NCBI GenBank assembly: GCA_003993805.1
Contig: RSEF01000031.1
Location: 56,353,631-56,417,630 of the forward strand
Length of the DNA: 64,000 nucleotides
Reading direction: 5' to 3'
Origin: Himantopus leucocephalus
Taxonomy: Eukaryota > Chordata > Aves > Charadriiformes > Recurvirostridae
The notes beneath the pieces are model-generated. The model was not told the DNA's origin, did not search any database, and was given only the letters and a program-made list of their open reading frames with translations. The first letter of the stretch is position 1, and each line of letters opens with the position of its first letter. Shown piece after piece: positions 34,271-46,658 of the stretch. A program made the position numbers and the translations under genes.

Positions 34271-37200
34271 ATAAAATGGTACATCCCCAGAAAATACTGT
34301 AGCTGGAAGCTGAGATATTTCTCTTGGGACAAGTGGCTCTGAAGTGAGGAAGATGCAAAGTGAAACATTGTCATCCCCATCCACTCAAAACGAATGCATA
34401 GGAATTAGACTACCAGCATGACATTGGACTCAAAATAACTTTTATCTTAATTTCATTTACCTTCTCAGCTTTTAGATGTCCTATTTTGTATGCATTTTGG
34501 TCACATTTCCTACCTTTGCTCTACAGCCATGGAGACTAAGAAAGATAGATTCATGTACCAGAGGGAAAAAAAAAAAAAAGAACCTGTTCCTTGCTGTTGG
34601 CACTTATGCACTTGCTTTCAGTTTCAGGTCTCTTTTTTCCCCCATTTTATGATTACTAGGGTTTTGACAAATGTTCTTTGGATGTTTGTGTCTGGTAAAC
34701 TCCTATAATCCATTTTTTTCACATTTGCAATCATATAAAGATTACAAGGTTCTCAGGTGAGCTTAATTTTTGGAAATCTATACTTCCTGGATGTAGCTAC
34801 CCCTCTGAATAGGCGTGGATTTAAACACCAGCCTTTGTGCTTTCCTGAAATAGGACATGGTATAAGGAAACACCCTAACTTAATTGAGCTCACAGGACTG
34901 CACTGATTTATACAGCATAAGTATTTGTCCCCGCACCCATTCCCTGACACTACAAGTCACATGTTTCTTCTCCACTCTTAATGAGCAGCCAGCAGCGTGA
35001 ACAATGATAATAAGCAATGACTAAATGAGCAGCCATGGCATGTAGAGTTACTAGCCAGATGTTCATATTCTGCTGTGGCATATCAGCCAGTGTATTAGCC
35101 AAAACCTTGATCTAACACGTATTAAGCAATATTTTCCACTTGTCAAGGCACAACTTCCAGGAGCAGCTGTGGCTGCTTTGCTCCATGTAGACTCTCTGTC
35201 TTGGAACATCCCAGTCCAGATATGGAATTCCTCCTCTGTGAGTGCCATAGGGATAATGTCCTTTCTCCCATGTGAGTTTCATTAGGTGACCCAAATGACA
35301 CAGATATGAATACGACGTTCCTCTAATAATAAATTATAGAAACTTTCATCAGTTTCAGCCTCTTAAACTGCTGAACTGACTGCTTTCAATTTCTACTTCA
35401 AAGACAGTTTTTCCTTTTAAAGGTTTCTTCCAAAAAAACTGATGGGATTACAACATAAACAAATTGTATGTTAGAAATCCATTTGCAGAGGAAATAATAT
35501 GTTATAAATCTTGAAAGAATTGATAAGAATCCAAAGCAGTCCCCAGTCTGGTTACAAATTCACCATCTCACAAAGGCAAAAGAACTCACAAACTACTTAT
35601 TCTTGGAAAACTCTAAAGTAATGGCAGCTGGTAAAATAATTAGGATCATACAGACATAATTACACTGTGCATCTGCAACTGTTCTACCACCATCAGACTA
35701 CATAGTTAAGTACCCAGAAAACAGCTGGATTAAGCCTGCTCTCAACTCGTTTTAGGATGTAAAACTGACAGCAAAATGCCTTCAGCTCAATAAATTTTGC
35801 TGGGCACTTGGATATGGTCGCAGAAGTAGCAGGAAGAACAGGAAAGATTTAATACCTTCAGCCTAGTGTGGTAGTAGTTATCCCTTAACACAAAACAAAG
35901 AAAACAATACCTTTTTTTAGATTAAAGTTTCAAAGAAAAATATGATTAAATATCAGCTTCTTGTTTTTCAGGGTTGCATTCTTTATACCGGGCTCAGAAC
36001 GTGGAATACTCAGTGATCATGTCTGACATGATTTAGAGCTCGAGTGTGAAATGTAATTTCCTTCATCCTGGCCCAGTTTCTGCCTTTATCTTCCAGGGAG
36101 TTTGGACTACAGTGGCGTCCCAAACAAACAAGGTGCTGCCCAAGCACTGACAGAGCCCCTTCCTTCAAGAGCTTATATTCAGGAAGGCAGAAGACAAAGC
36201 ATGCAAAAATCAGCCTGCTGGACAAATTGCCGAGAATCATGAAGGTCATATCACTCATTAATACACTGTTTTGTATTACTCATGAGTCTTTTTAATGTTT
36301 TCACTGGTCAAAGTCTTTCCTCTCCCCTACTCTCTGTACACACCAATTTCCAGGACCCACATCCATGAAGTTACTCATAGTCATTTTCCAGGCTTTTTTT
36401 GCACACAACCATACTCACCTCAAAATGACAGTTCATGGGATGTAGTCTTTCCTGAGATCAGGAAGGGAAAGGGACAATCCATCTAACTTCAAAATATATT
36501 GCTCATTTAATGATTGCTGAAAACACCAGCTCTTGGAAATGTCCAACATTTTGTAAATGTCACAGGCCTAATAGAACTGATCAGAAACAAAATCTTGCAA
36601 AACATATAGAAAGATGTTGGTAAGCAATGGGGGATTTCCCATTACTCTGTCCATCAAGAAAAGCAACTGGCTCAGGGACCCACAGACACTGTCAGAAATG
36701 TGTTTTCTGCCATGGTCACAAGGGTGACAAGACAGCAAATGCCAGAAATGGAAGGCAGGCTTCTTAGAGGATACATGGAAAAAGAAGGTGATACTGTCAC
36801 ATCGTGACAAATTCCATATAGACCAAAACATACCCATAATCCTAAGGTCAGATACTCAACAGTCTAAAGTCCTGAAAATGCATTGCTCAATACCTTAGTA
36901 TTACCTGAAAAAGAAAAAACAAAATCTTCAGGTTTTTGCTAAGGTGTCAGTTACCTACAGCTTCTCTTCTATCCTGCAGAAAAGCCCCAAATACCTGGAG
37001 GAACATAAAGGGACACTTTATAGTGGAATCTTAGGAAGGAAGTCTACATCACATGTCTTACAAAGAAAACATTACATCTACTACCATTTTATTGGCTTAC
37101 ATATGCAAAATCTCAATATTATTTATATTCAAATGATTAGACTAAGGTGTTATTGATACGATGAAGACCATTTGCCCTTTCCGCTTAACTCGGTAACAAA

Positions 37201-38689
37201 ATCTCTTTTTATAAATGGCTCTTCTTTTGCCTCTTTTCTTGAGGGGTTGAGATATTTTCTGCATCACCAAGCTGTCTCTAGCACTAGAATTTCACACTTA
37301 CAAGAGGTAACTGGAAGGCTGTGACTCTTCCACATTTGTGCAAATTGTAATTTAGAGCACAAGAAGAAAATGTAGTCTTTTCTTACTGCTGTCTCAGTAA
37401 ACCTCTTTAACAGAACTATTCAGAAGGCAAACCAGGTATCTGAAGGTACTGCTACCTACTACTGTGGTTATTTTTCTGATCACATCCACCAAGAATATTT
37501 AGCTTTGTGGACATAATCACCATGTATGCAAAAAGCACTTTCTCTCTCTCCGAGTAGTACTAAATATAAAGCTTCCTGATTGGAAAATACATTTTATCAT
37601 AGCTGGAGACAGGTACCCTCTGTGGAGTGTATTTGTTAAAGCTTTCCTAGTGCAAGGTATGTGTGGGACATTAATAACTCCTTTTGCACATACCTCTCCT
37701 TTCCTCAAACTCAGTTTCTTTTGTCAAGAATTGTCCCCGAGCAATTAATTATCTGCTTAGTCTCCTTAATAATTTGTTTCTCTGGTAAATAAAATATGCT
37801 GATAGTGTCTTCTGAACATGAAATATGGAAGGAATATGAAAATATGAAAAATTATGAAATATAGAAAGTTGTCACACACTCTAAGAAAGGAATAAGGAAC
37901 AGCTACTGGGAAACTCCATAACTGTGACCTTGGATGAAGTCAAGATCCTAAAGACATTAATAACATATTAGATCAATAAATGTAATTAGGCATCTGAGCT
38001 GATGAAATATCGTATAATATTATTTCTTATGAAAAAGAGTACTACCTACAGCAGAAGGAGTGTCGTAAGGACAGCATGGATGATGGACATATGCATCCTT
38101 GGATTCAAAGCAGAGTTTAGGTTGTTTTGTGGATGGGCCAAAGAACCTGAACAGGCCTCAGAAATTAATGACAGAGCATTGGATAAAATAAGAAAGTTAA
38201 TCAATGGATGAACAAAGCCCAAAATGGTGCATTATTTTAAAAACAGAAGGGGTGCCTACTAAAGGAAAGGACAGAACTTGCAAGGCCACGTTCTGCAGAT
38301 GCTTACAGTGACATTGGTCATGGATACTCTTCCTGCAGCCAGTAGAGGGTCATGCTGCTGAGATCCTGGTGCGAAAGTCACCAGATTAAACCAAATTTCA
38401 CTAGATCAGAACCAGCCCTGACTTGTCTTCCCAAAGAACTTATGATCTGGATTAGATGAACTCCACGCAGCCAAGGGGACGTAACCGTGAGATACAACCA
38501 GTTTGTTCAGCTCCATAGCTTTGAAACCACAACCACACTGGTTCTGCAACCCAGAGGAAAAGGAGGCTAAACACTCAGCAGTACCTTTCCATTTCTCTGC
38601 ATTGTTGCCAGCTAGATTGTGACCTGAAACAAAATTTCATTTATCCTTTTATCCTTTGAGGTCATGTTATAAACAAATACAGCAAAAAC
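34271..38689. other. Non-coding stretch
   Basis: No gene or mobile element is recognised in 4.4 kb. It contains an A-run near 34567-34580 and a degenerate ATGAAAT-type repeat at 37818-37868. Frames are at most about 89 codons. Confidence 0.55.
37818..37868. repeat. Degenerate ATGAAA(A)T repeat
   Basis: ATGAAAT and ATGAAAAT-like units recur about five times in 50 bp with substitutions. Confidence 0.6.
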
Positions 38690-38771
38690 ATAAGGCGGCT
38701 GTGGTCTTCAAAGGGACTGCTCGAAGGGCAAGAGATACTATCAACACGGATGACGGTTCACAGAAAGGAAC

Positions 38772-39302
38772 ATGGTGTCTAGACAGCCAGGTGCAGACAG
38801 CCGTGCATCCACTCCACCTGCGTTTCTAGCTGTCCAACTGGAGAGCAAGTCTGGTCTGGAAGCACTGCAGCTCACAGCCAGCTGGCGTGGCGTGCTGCAG
38901 ATCAAACACCTCAACTATCCACGGAAAGTCTCCCCACGATATTCTGAAACCTGTATGTCTTGTGCCTGTGTATGGAAATCAGGAGGTGGGATGCAGGTGT
39001 TTGCATCTCCGCCTAGGCATGGCACAGAAAGGAAGGTTGCATTACTGGGCGGGAAGCTAATGATCCTGCATGCGGTGAGGCAATATCTCAATACATTTCA
39101 CATGATGAAGTGCAATTCTCAGATACCTGTTTGCCAGAAAAAGGCGGAGCAGCAATGCCCTGGACATAAACTCGTATATTATTTTTGCCAACTTATGAAA
39201 AGCATTGCTTCACTTGCTATCTTTCTGATTTCTTTAGCAATACCAATCCTTACAATAGAAAAAACAATCTTAATTTTTGAAATGTTTTATTACAGGTTAT
39301 AA
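38772..39302 (+). other. Unassigned 176-codon open frame
   Basis: This is the longest frame in the window not explained by a repeat. The ATG has a favourable vertebrate context (A at -3, G at +4). The N-terminal two thirds is polar and cysteine-containing (for example CMSCACVWKSGGGMQVF). The C-terminal part, about residues 143-163, is hydrophobic and membrane-like (ASLAIFLISLAIPIL). I know no matching family. The DNA at 38690-39080 keeps 13 CpGs in about 390 bp by my count, richer than its flanks. No promoter, splice partner or polyadenylation evidence is seen. One frame of this length is plausible by chance in 64 kb of six-frame translation. Confidence 0.2.
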
Positions 39303-42300
39303 ATGCTGCTTGGAAGTTCCTAACTCCAACTTTTCCTGCAGCTGGTTATAGAATGATACTCTCAAGGCAAGCCATCTTGCATTTTTCCCCCATATTCACC
39401 CAGATTTCTCATTTCAGACTTAATTTCTGTGTCCCTGACCACAGAATCGTCCAGTCCGATAAAGATCCCAGCAATCCAACCACCAGAGATTTGGGCTGGG
39501 GTTTCTTTAACCCAATTTTTTCTATTTACAAGCTCAGCTTCTATTCTAAACTACTTATCTCGACTCGATAGTCAGTATTCACCAGAGGGACACATGGGTA
39601 ATATAGTCCATTTTAAGATACATAAGTTGAAACAGTCCCTGAAAGAACATGATGTTCTCCACCAAAAACAGTGAGAGCCCAAGAAGTTTAGCTTAAACGA
39701 GATACTTACCTTTTGGACAATTGAAGCTCTTTGAGATCAATCCCACCCAAACCATCAAAAGACGACCCTAGCATGTGCATATAATGAAAGTGTCCTACCA
39801 TGAAGAAAATTCACAGGAGAAAATATTTCATCTCTCCTCTAAGCCCATGTGTTTCCCTACAAGTGTTGGCAATACAGTCCTTGGATTCTGATCTAACATG
39901 AGACTTGAAACAGAGAATTTTTATCATTTCTGCAGCATCAGGGAAATCAAGCTCAGCGCCCTGTGTGTTTTGTGCCCACAAAGCACACTATCTCTGCCCC
40001 AAAAGAGTTGCCAAAAGGGAAGATGCAAGAAAACATGACAAAAATCAGGGACAGCAGATGAGAACATAATTATTGTCTACATTTTGGCATGTCACAGTGA
40101 AAAGAAGACAATGGTCTTCTGGCAAGGGGAGCATCATGTAGGCATGAGATGTTGGTGGTAGAAAGTGGAAGGACATTCTGAGAACTTTAGAAATGGTTGA
40201 TGTGACACAGATTGATGTGATTTGGACCATGCAATCAAACATGAGTGGGAAACAGCAGCATAAATAACCTGTGAGAGCTGGTGCTGCTGACTTCCACGAT
40301 GCTCCTCCTGACTCAGTCAGGCCTTTATTCTCTCTTCTTTTGTCTGAAAACACATGTGATATGGAGATGTATCTTATTACGGCCACACATTCAGGCATTG
40401 ACTGCTGCTTATTTTTACAACAAGGGAAACATCCGTCCATTTACTAAGGTGAATGTGAATATCTTGTTTTGTTTACTGCTTAAAAAAAAAAAAAGAAAAA
40501 GAAAGAAATGTCTTCCCCCCTGCCATCGAAGAAAAGAAAGAAGAATAAATAAACCTCCATATCCACTTTCAGGTTCATGCTGATTCCAGTACGTAACAAG
40601 CTTCTTCAGGAACTGTGAATGCTATTCAGCATCTTCTCTGCTGTGTTTGTATGTGGCAGTAAGTTCATCTGAGCAGCATGACCAATGCAATAGTCTGAAC
40701 TCCCTCCAAAGACAGCAATAGGAGTGCTTGGTGCCTCCTGGTTGAACTAAGAAATAATTTAACAATAAGACAAGCATAAAACTTACTCATTTGACTTCTT
40801 CCATGAAAGTGGGGAAGTGAAGGGAAAGTGGAAATGTGGCAAGCACTATTGTATAGGCTTAGCTCTCTCGAGAGTAAAATACGTTTAGTGAACTGCTACA
40901 ACTCTCAGCTAGAAAGTGACCTATAGATCCAATGGGTTCTGTCCCTCTAATGCTAGTAGGAGTGAAATGCTTGTAAGAACAATTAAATGAAATGAGATAA
41001 AAAAAATTCACAAGGCTTTGCTGGTCGTTCCACCTCAGTCTTAGCATTCTTAAATGTTAAAACTGTGAATGAAACAACTTTCCTTTCTTTGGGCTGTCAG
41101 GCCAATGAAGCAGGTTGAGAAATTATTACCATCTAGGACTGAACATGCCCCAGGTCCAAGAAAAGTGTAACAACGACCAAGAAGATATGTAAAAGATGGC
41201 AGGGATGAGAAGGAGTACTCTGAGATTTTTAGAGAAGGAACATGATGGGAGTAAAAAACCTCAGCACAGGCAATGCCTATAGTAGTTAGGACACTCGTCT
41301 GAGATGGGGAACAGAGCAGTTTGTCTAAATTCTACCAAATTGACAGTCGGGGGTCTAAACTTTGGTTTGACTATACTGAAATGTATACAGGTCTTATTCT
41401 TCTTCCTGCTGCTCATCCCTCACTTGTCTCCTGAAGCAGGGAAGGGCATGGAGTTTTAGGTGGTTGTCTCATTTAATCAAGGTTTGACTGCAAGGGCAGG
41501 TACACAAAAATATACATTGCAGGAAAATATCTGAACACAAGAATCTTGGAGAAAAGAATGTTTGCCAGTTCTGTGAAAGCAAAATACGCAGCTGTTTCAT
41601 GCCAGCAAATGTTTTTGGTAAATACAGAAAATTTGCAAGATTTCTGTTAAGGGCACTTGTATTATACAAAGCCTCTAAAGTTGGTTCAGTGCATGTACCT
41701 TGTTGTGTTGCTCTACAAAAAAACTTTATGGAAGGAGAATGCATCTCACAAGAAACCTCTACTATTATTAGAAGTAGCCATACAGTGCAAGTGGGAGACA
41801 CCCACAGGTTTACCTCTTTATTTAACACTGGTTACGTAGTCCCTAAACATCACTAAGGTTTTCAGATGTTATGGCACACTCACAATTTATGAGTTCTAAT
41901 GCCTTCATCCTGGTTCTAAAGTATATCAACTCTCCTGTAACAAAACACTCTATTGAGGCAATTCCAAACTCTCATTAGGTAGTCTCTCTGGAAAAAGGAA
42001 AACAAAAAAACAAAAAAACCCAACCAAACAAAAAGGAAGCAAACCCTCGTTTATCACTCTGCCAATAAAAAGCCTGACAAAAAGGAAGAGGTGGCCTAAA
42101 TGAGAAACTTGGTCTCAATCTTTTGATGAAGTAGCCTTGTCTGGGTTGGCTCTCTTTCATCCAGAAGCTCAGTAGAGATGAAGGGGATGTGGGGGAAGCA
42201 CTAAGAAACTGGTTATAGCAAGCTGCCCAAATGGTGCTTAGACCTGTTTCCAGGCACCTGTGCCAGCAGTGTGGACTCTTTAAGAAACCAGTGAAGAGCT

Positions 42301-42344
42301 GGTACATTAAACATATTATCTATCTAGTTCTCTGTCCTCCTAAA
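39303..42344. other. Non-coding stretch
   Basis: No gene is recognised. It contains A-rich tracts at 40482-40508 and 42001-42035. Minus-strand frames of 131 (40045-40440), 119 (41469-41828) and 110 codons (41975-42307) show no domain I can name and overlap plus-strand frames. Confidence 0.5.
40482..40508. repeat. A-rich low-complexity tract
   Basis: An A-run of about 13 continues into AAAG/AAAAG units. Confidence 0.8.
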
Positions 42345-42375
42345 CCTTAATTTTCCTTAATTTCCTTAATTTCCT
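42345..42375. repeat. 9-bp tandem repeat, three copies
   Basis: CCTTAATTT is repeated three times, the first copy with one extra T, followed by CCTG. Confidence 0.85.
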
Positions 42376-42859
42376 GTGTAGATGTGAAAAGCTGACATTA
42401 GCACTGCACTAAAAAAAGTCAGGACTATCTGCTACCAGTAGCATCAATCCAGAGCACAGTTCAGGACAAGAGATTGAAGTGGAAGACCTGGATGCCTGGA
42501 TGCAAAGCTGGTTGACTGACATAGATAGAGCAACAGTAATTATGGTCTGTCCAAATAGGCGTTGCTGTGCTCTGCATCCTACACATGGGTGTTTTTTCTG
42601 ACCCTCAGGTACCACATGCATCTCCAAATCCCTTAACTCACTTTCGAGTATGATTTTGAAGATAAGTCTCTGGAGATGGCAGGAACCCCATGGGTTTTGG
42701 ATGACTGGGAGGTTTGGTCTGTGAAATATTGCAGAGGCGTATGTGCAGGGTGGCTTCTCCAGCCACAGCCCTTAGAACAACCACAACAACAAATTAAACA
42801 TCACCATAATTTGGCTGTCACACATTTGGAATAAATTTACTGAATCATGAGCTAAGACA
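42376..42859. other. Non-coding stretch
   Basis: A 72-codon minus-strand frame is the longest. No mobile element or motif is identified. Confidence 0.5.
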
Positions 42860-44240
42860 GCCTCAGCTGGGAGCATCCTGAAGGAGATCAACACCGTCAA
42901 AATTGAAAACCCAAACTGTCGTCATAAGAGGAGGAGGAGACCATCTCTGGGTAGTCGATGCCTCACAAAAGCTCACGAATGCTTTGCTGGAGCTGTTGAT
43001 CAGGATTTGGTGTCCAAAAATGTATCTCTAAGCATCACCCACTTGGTGTGGTAAATAGTTATGAGTTTCAGAGGCAAAGCAGAAATTAAAATTCAGACCA
43101 AAATGCTTGGAGCAATCTTTGAGGACATTGGTGTTATATTCACTGGATGACAGTTTTAACCACGATTTCATGGCATTTCAAAACCTCAGCTCAGCACGCT
43201 GACTTAGCAATGGGAGAAAAAAGTCCAGTACTCTCATTAGCAGACCGCTAGGTCTTTGACACAGGCATAGCGTGTGAATGAAAACCAGTCTTGATTGGTT
43301 TTTTAGTGAGCGCACTGGCATTACGCATTATTTTCACCCAGTTCACAATAGGCACATCTATGGTTAATAAAGCTCTTCAACAAGTCATACTTCTCATGGT
43401 GGAAATACCGTTGCCATTTGCCTGTGGCTGTATAGGTGTTGAATCTGGATTTTCCACTGCATGTTTTATCAAAACAAGCCAACACATTTACATGCAGTAA
43501 ATTCCTCGCCCCAAGGACTTGATGCAGATAAGAATTAAAGACCTGAGTGCAGACACTGCCGGCATCTTTTGGCTTGTTGGTGCAGGCTCAAAAGGAAATA
43601 AAACATATTTGTCAAGACTGCTGACAATAAGCAGGAACACAAGCATCAACACACCGCTATCTTGTCTGTCTGGAGGCAGATTACAGTCCAGGCAGATAAT
43701 ATTCGTAATATGGTTTGAGTATTAAAGTTGCAGTCAACGTTGATACAGGCTCTTACTGAGCCTTTCGTGCCGACTGTCATGCTGAGGCAGGTGGTGCAGT
43801 TTACATTAGAAAGGAAGAAAAGTAAACATGTAAGACCAAATGAGAGGCAGACACGCTAAAAACAACACAGTAAAGCCAGGCATAACCATGTTTCCTTCTT
43901 CGGATAACTATCCGAAACCTTCAGATGCCCCTAGACAAATGGCTAGATTTTCTTTCACAGCCTGGGACTAAGTAACAGTTTAGCTCTAATTGGGGCTCCA
44001 AATTAATTCTTACAAGTGTGGTCAGCGTTAGCTTCTCGTGCATCATCAATCATCCCATGTAATAAAAGGCTCATCCATGCGTCTTTAAATCACTTGATGC
44101 AGTTTAAATCTTCCATCTGCTTTCATTCTTCTGCCCTCTAATAAGTCTCAGTCTCTTGCACAGATCCAGTAGTTGGAATCAATTGTGTTGTCCTTTCTAT
44201 GCAACTATTTAACCCGGTGGTTACAGCTGATACCTTCTGC
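42860..44240. promoter_or_regulatory. Candidate conserved non-coding block, 1.4 kb
   Basis: About 25 CpGs are retained in 1.38 kb by my count, against a sparse background. Within it lie an inverted repeat TTCGGATA-AC-TATCCGAA at 43899-43916, CTAATTGG at 43986-43993, AATTAATT at 44001-44008 and ATCAATCA at 44045-44052. The last is the exact reverse complement of the PBX-HOX site TGATTGAT. Simple repeats and CR1 are absent across the block, and open frames are short (under 70 codons). This profile fits a cluster of developmental enhancers. Conservation must be tested by alignment. Confidence 0.33.
43899..43916. promoter_or_regulatory. 18-bp CpG-containing inverted repeat
   Basis: Eight-base arms at 43899-43906 and 43909-43916 are perfectly complementary around two bases, and each keeps one CpG. 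The compact dyad is suited to a dimeric DNA-binding factor, but no specific factor is assigned. Confidence 0.35.
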
Positions 44241-45107
44241 AGCCTCAGGCCTGGAAGCATGTGGTAGGCTTAATTTTTTAGCTTAACAGTAAGTTTTCAT
44301 TGGTTGTGGAAGCTATGAGTCATGAAAAAAAACCCTAAACTTGGGGTGTTTGTACCCTATAATGAAGCTTTTACAACGTGAAGTAACCAAACACAAGAGA
44401 TGCAGAAATTCAATGTCCCTAACTGTTGGGGGACTGGTGATAAAACCAAAATGCTTCCAGATGCATGCTTTTTACCCTTTCATTCTCTGTTGTTTTAAAG
44501 AAAATTAAGCACCAATGAACATTTACAAATACCCTTTTTCCATGAGGAAACTAAGTTAATATAGCAGTATTTTAGTAAGTTTTCTTGACAAAGTCTTCCA
44601 CAAAGGCTGAAATTTAACACAAAGAAGGCTTCTTTAACAGATTATCCCCTAGTGTTAGTGCCTTGATGCTTAGTGCTTCCAAAAGTAAACAGAGAAATCT
44701 TTGTTTAGTCTCAGTGTGGACCAAAAGATTTATTTTGCAGGGAAAAAGGACAGGTCTTGTTAATTGTGTCCCTGGGAGTGCAGAGATACCCTCCTGTATT
44801 CTTGTCCAGAGTAAACGGTCCATGCTTTTTAATTTCTTTTCACACTGGAACAGAGGGGTAGATAAAAAAATCAAACTAGATTCTTTCTCCTTTATTCCAT
44901 GAATATGTTATCAAAACATGTTATTGTTAACTACATTGGAAAAATCAACTGACCTCTGTAATCGCCACCACAGTTACTCTGCATATGAGATACATTCAAA
45001 TACATGATACCAGGGAAAGTGCTACATCTCCAACTCTACTGAGAGTGGCCTAAAATCATAACATTTTGAGAGGTGCCCTTTGGCTCCTGCTTGTTTCCTT
45101 CTGGTGC
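44241..45107. other. Non-coding stretch
   Basis: No gene or repeat body is recognised. Opposed frames of 79-86 codons at 44614-44902 are mirror artefacts of each other. Confidence 0.5.
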
Positions 45108-45240
45108 TATAAAAGTAGAATGGCGTGTCTTCAGGGCAGAAGTCCATTTAGCCTGCTACCCAGACAGAGGCCAATAGGAAACAGGAAGGGCATAAAATCA
45201 GAGCAAGCACTTCTCCCTTAAACCTTCCCACCGTACTGAA
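45108..45240 (-). mobile_element. Ancient CR1-type LINE 3' end relic
   Basis: The plus strand reads like the antisense 3' terminus of an older sauropsid CR1 family: a CTATAAAAG...GGC start, then CAGGGCAGAAGTCCATTTAGCC, then GACAGAGGCCAATAGGAA, then GGGC...AGAGCAAGCACTTCTCCC. It follows the order of the remembered consensus (CATAAGAA-GGCC, TCAGACC-x-GGTCCATCTAGCC, GACAGTGGCCAATAG). The match is diverged but collinear over about 130 bp. It may extend weakly to about 45345. It differs from the young octamer-ending CR1 copies elsewhere in the window. Confidence 0.6.
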
Positions 45241-46593
45241 GTGTATTGACATGGTTGTTCCTTGGTAAGAAATGTTATTCTCCCTGGATGAGCCTTTTCA
45301 CAAATTCACCAGCTGCCTTGGCAACCTGGTTGACCTTCAGATCCCCATAGCACAATTTACCTTAAATTTTCATGCACTACATGAAAAAAAATAAAAATAA
45401 AATGCTTGATTGCTCTTGTCTTAAACCCAATGCCTGATAATTAATGGGATTAGCTTCTTGATCTGGCCGCCCATATGGCTGCAAAGATGCTAATCCTGGC
45501 ACAAGGGAAGGAGCAGGATGGCATGGCCAGGGTCAGTGAGGCTCCGAGACTAGGACTGCCCCTTTTGCAAGCTGCATGGATTTAGATCCACTCAAGCCTA
45601 TCACAAAACCACAACTATAGGGAGCTGCTGTGACTCATCCACTGTGAGCAACTCCCTGAGCTTTTCCTCTGTGAGTACCGATACAAACAATTAATTTAAC
45701 TTTGTGTCGTTCCTTATCTTCCCCAAGCGCTTCCATTATCCTTTCATCTTCCATTGGCCTCACAGACAATTGGGAAGATATATGTGTTTGTAAAAAGGGG
45801 TTATTATTAATTTTTTTGCCTTTAAAAGTTCTTCCTTGATATCTTTTTGTTCTTTGCTTCTTTTTCTTTTTTTNCCACTGCTTAAAGAGAGTTTCTTTTT
45901 ACTTCTGATAACCTCTCTTACCAAACAGCCTCATTTACACCACTATTGAACTGGCTTTTTCCTTTGAGTTTCCTTTCAAAGTTGTTTTATTTTTTGATAG
46001 GCTGTTATGTGTTACACTGTGCCTCTTTAAAAAATCTCCGTGTCATCTGTAAGCATTTTATTTTCTCTTTTGCCTGTTCATTTCTATTTCGTTTTAAGAA
46101 GCTTCCTCATTTGGCTTCAACGTACTTTCTTTTAGTTAACACTACTGTGTTTTTCCTTGAAAAAACCCACCAAACCAGCAAAACCCAATAAATTTGAGTA
46201 CATTGTGATTACTATTAAACATAGCTGCTCAACAGCAAAATTTTTAGACAGATCCTGTGCAGTGCTCAGAAATACAGCAAAACCAGTGCTTCTCAGCTCT
46301 CTGGCTGCTTTTAGGAAGCCATTACATCTTGCATCTATGCTCCCCCATCATGTCTTGCTGTGACTTTTATCAGATAGGAGATTTCTTATTCCTCATTTCA
46401 GAATCTACGATCCATATGTTCAGAGTTTCTCCACCATTTGGTACTTTTTGCAAGTACCAAAGCTGAGTTGTACTTATAACCACATTATTCAAGAACTCAT
46501 GGAACTATTGGAAGAAAAGTAAATATCATGAATAACACAAGAAAGTCATGAATGCTTGTAATATTACAAGCTTTAACCTTCTTGGGTTAACCC
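45241..46593. other. Non-coding stretch
   Basis: No gene is recognised. A pyrimidine-rich tract near 45840-45874 ends in an N at 45874. Plus-strand frames at 45946-46466 are short and phenylalanine/leucine-rich because the sequence is T-rich. Confidence 0.55.
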
Positions 46594-46658
46594 CTTGGGG
46601 CTCAGAACTCGATGACCTTCAAGGTGCCTTCCAACCTAAACCATTCTATGATTCTGTT
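46594..46658 (+). mobile_element. CR1 LINE 3' terminus, very short
   Basis: Only the last 65 bp are present: GGGGCTCAGAACTCGATGACC, AAGGTGCCTTCCAACCTAAACC, then ATTCTATGATTCTG. It is extremely 5'-truncated, with about one and a half octamers. Confidence 0.85.

Noticed and set aside
39436..39482. Possible minus-strand CR1 3' end (CACAGAATCGT...AATCCAACCACCA)
   Set aside because: A few matching words, but a central part of the consensus is missing and no octamer array follows. Too weak to list as an element.
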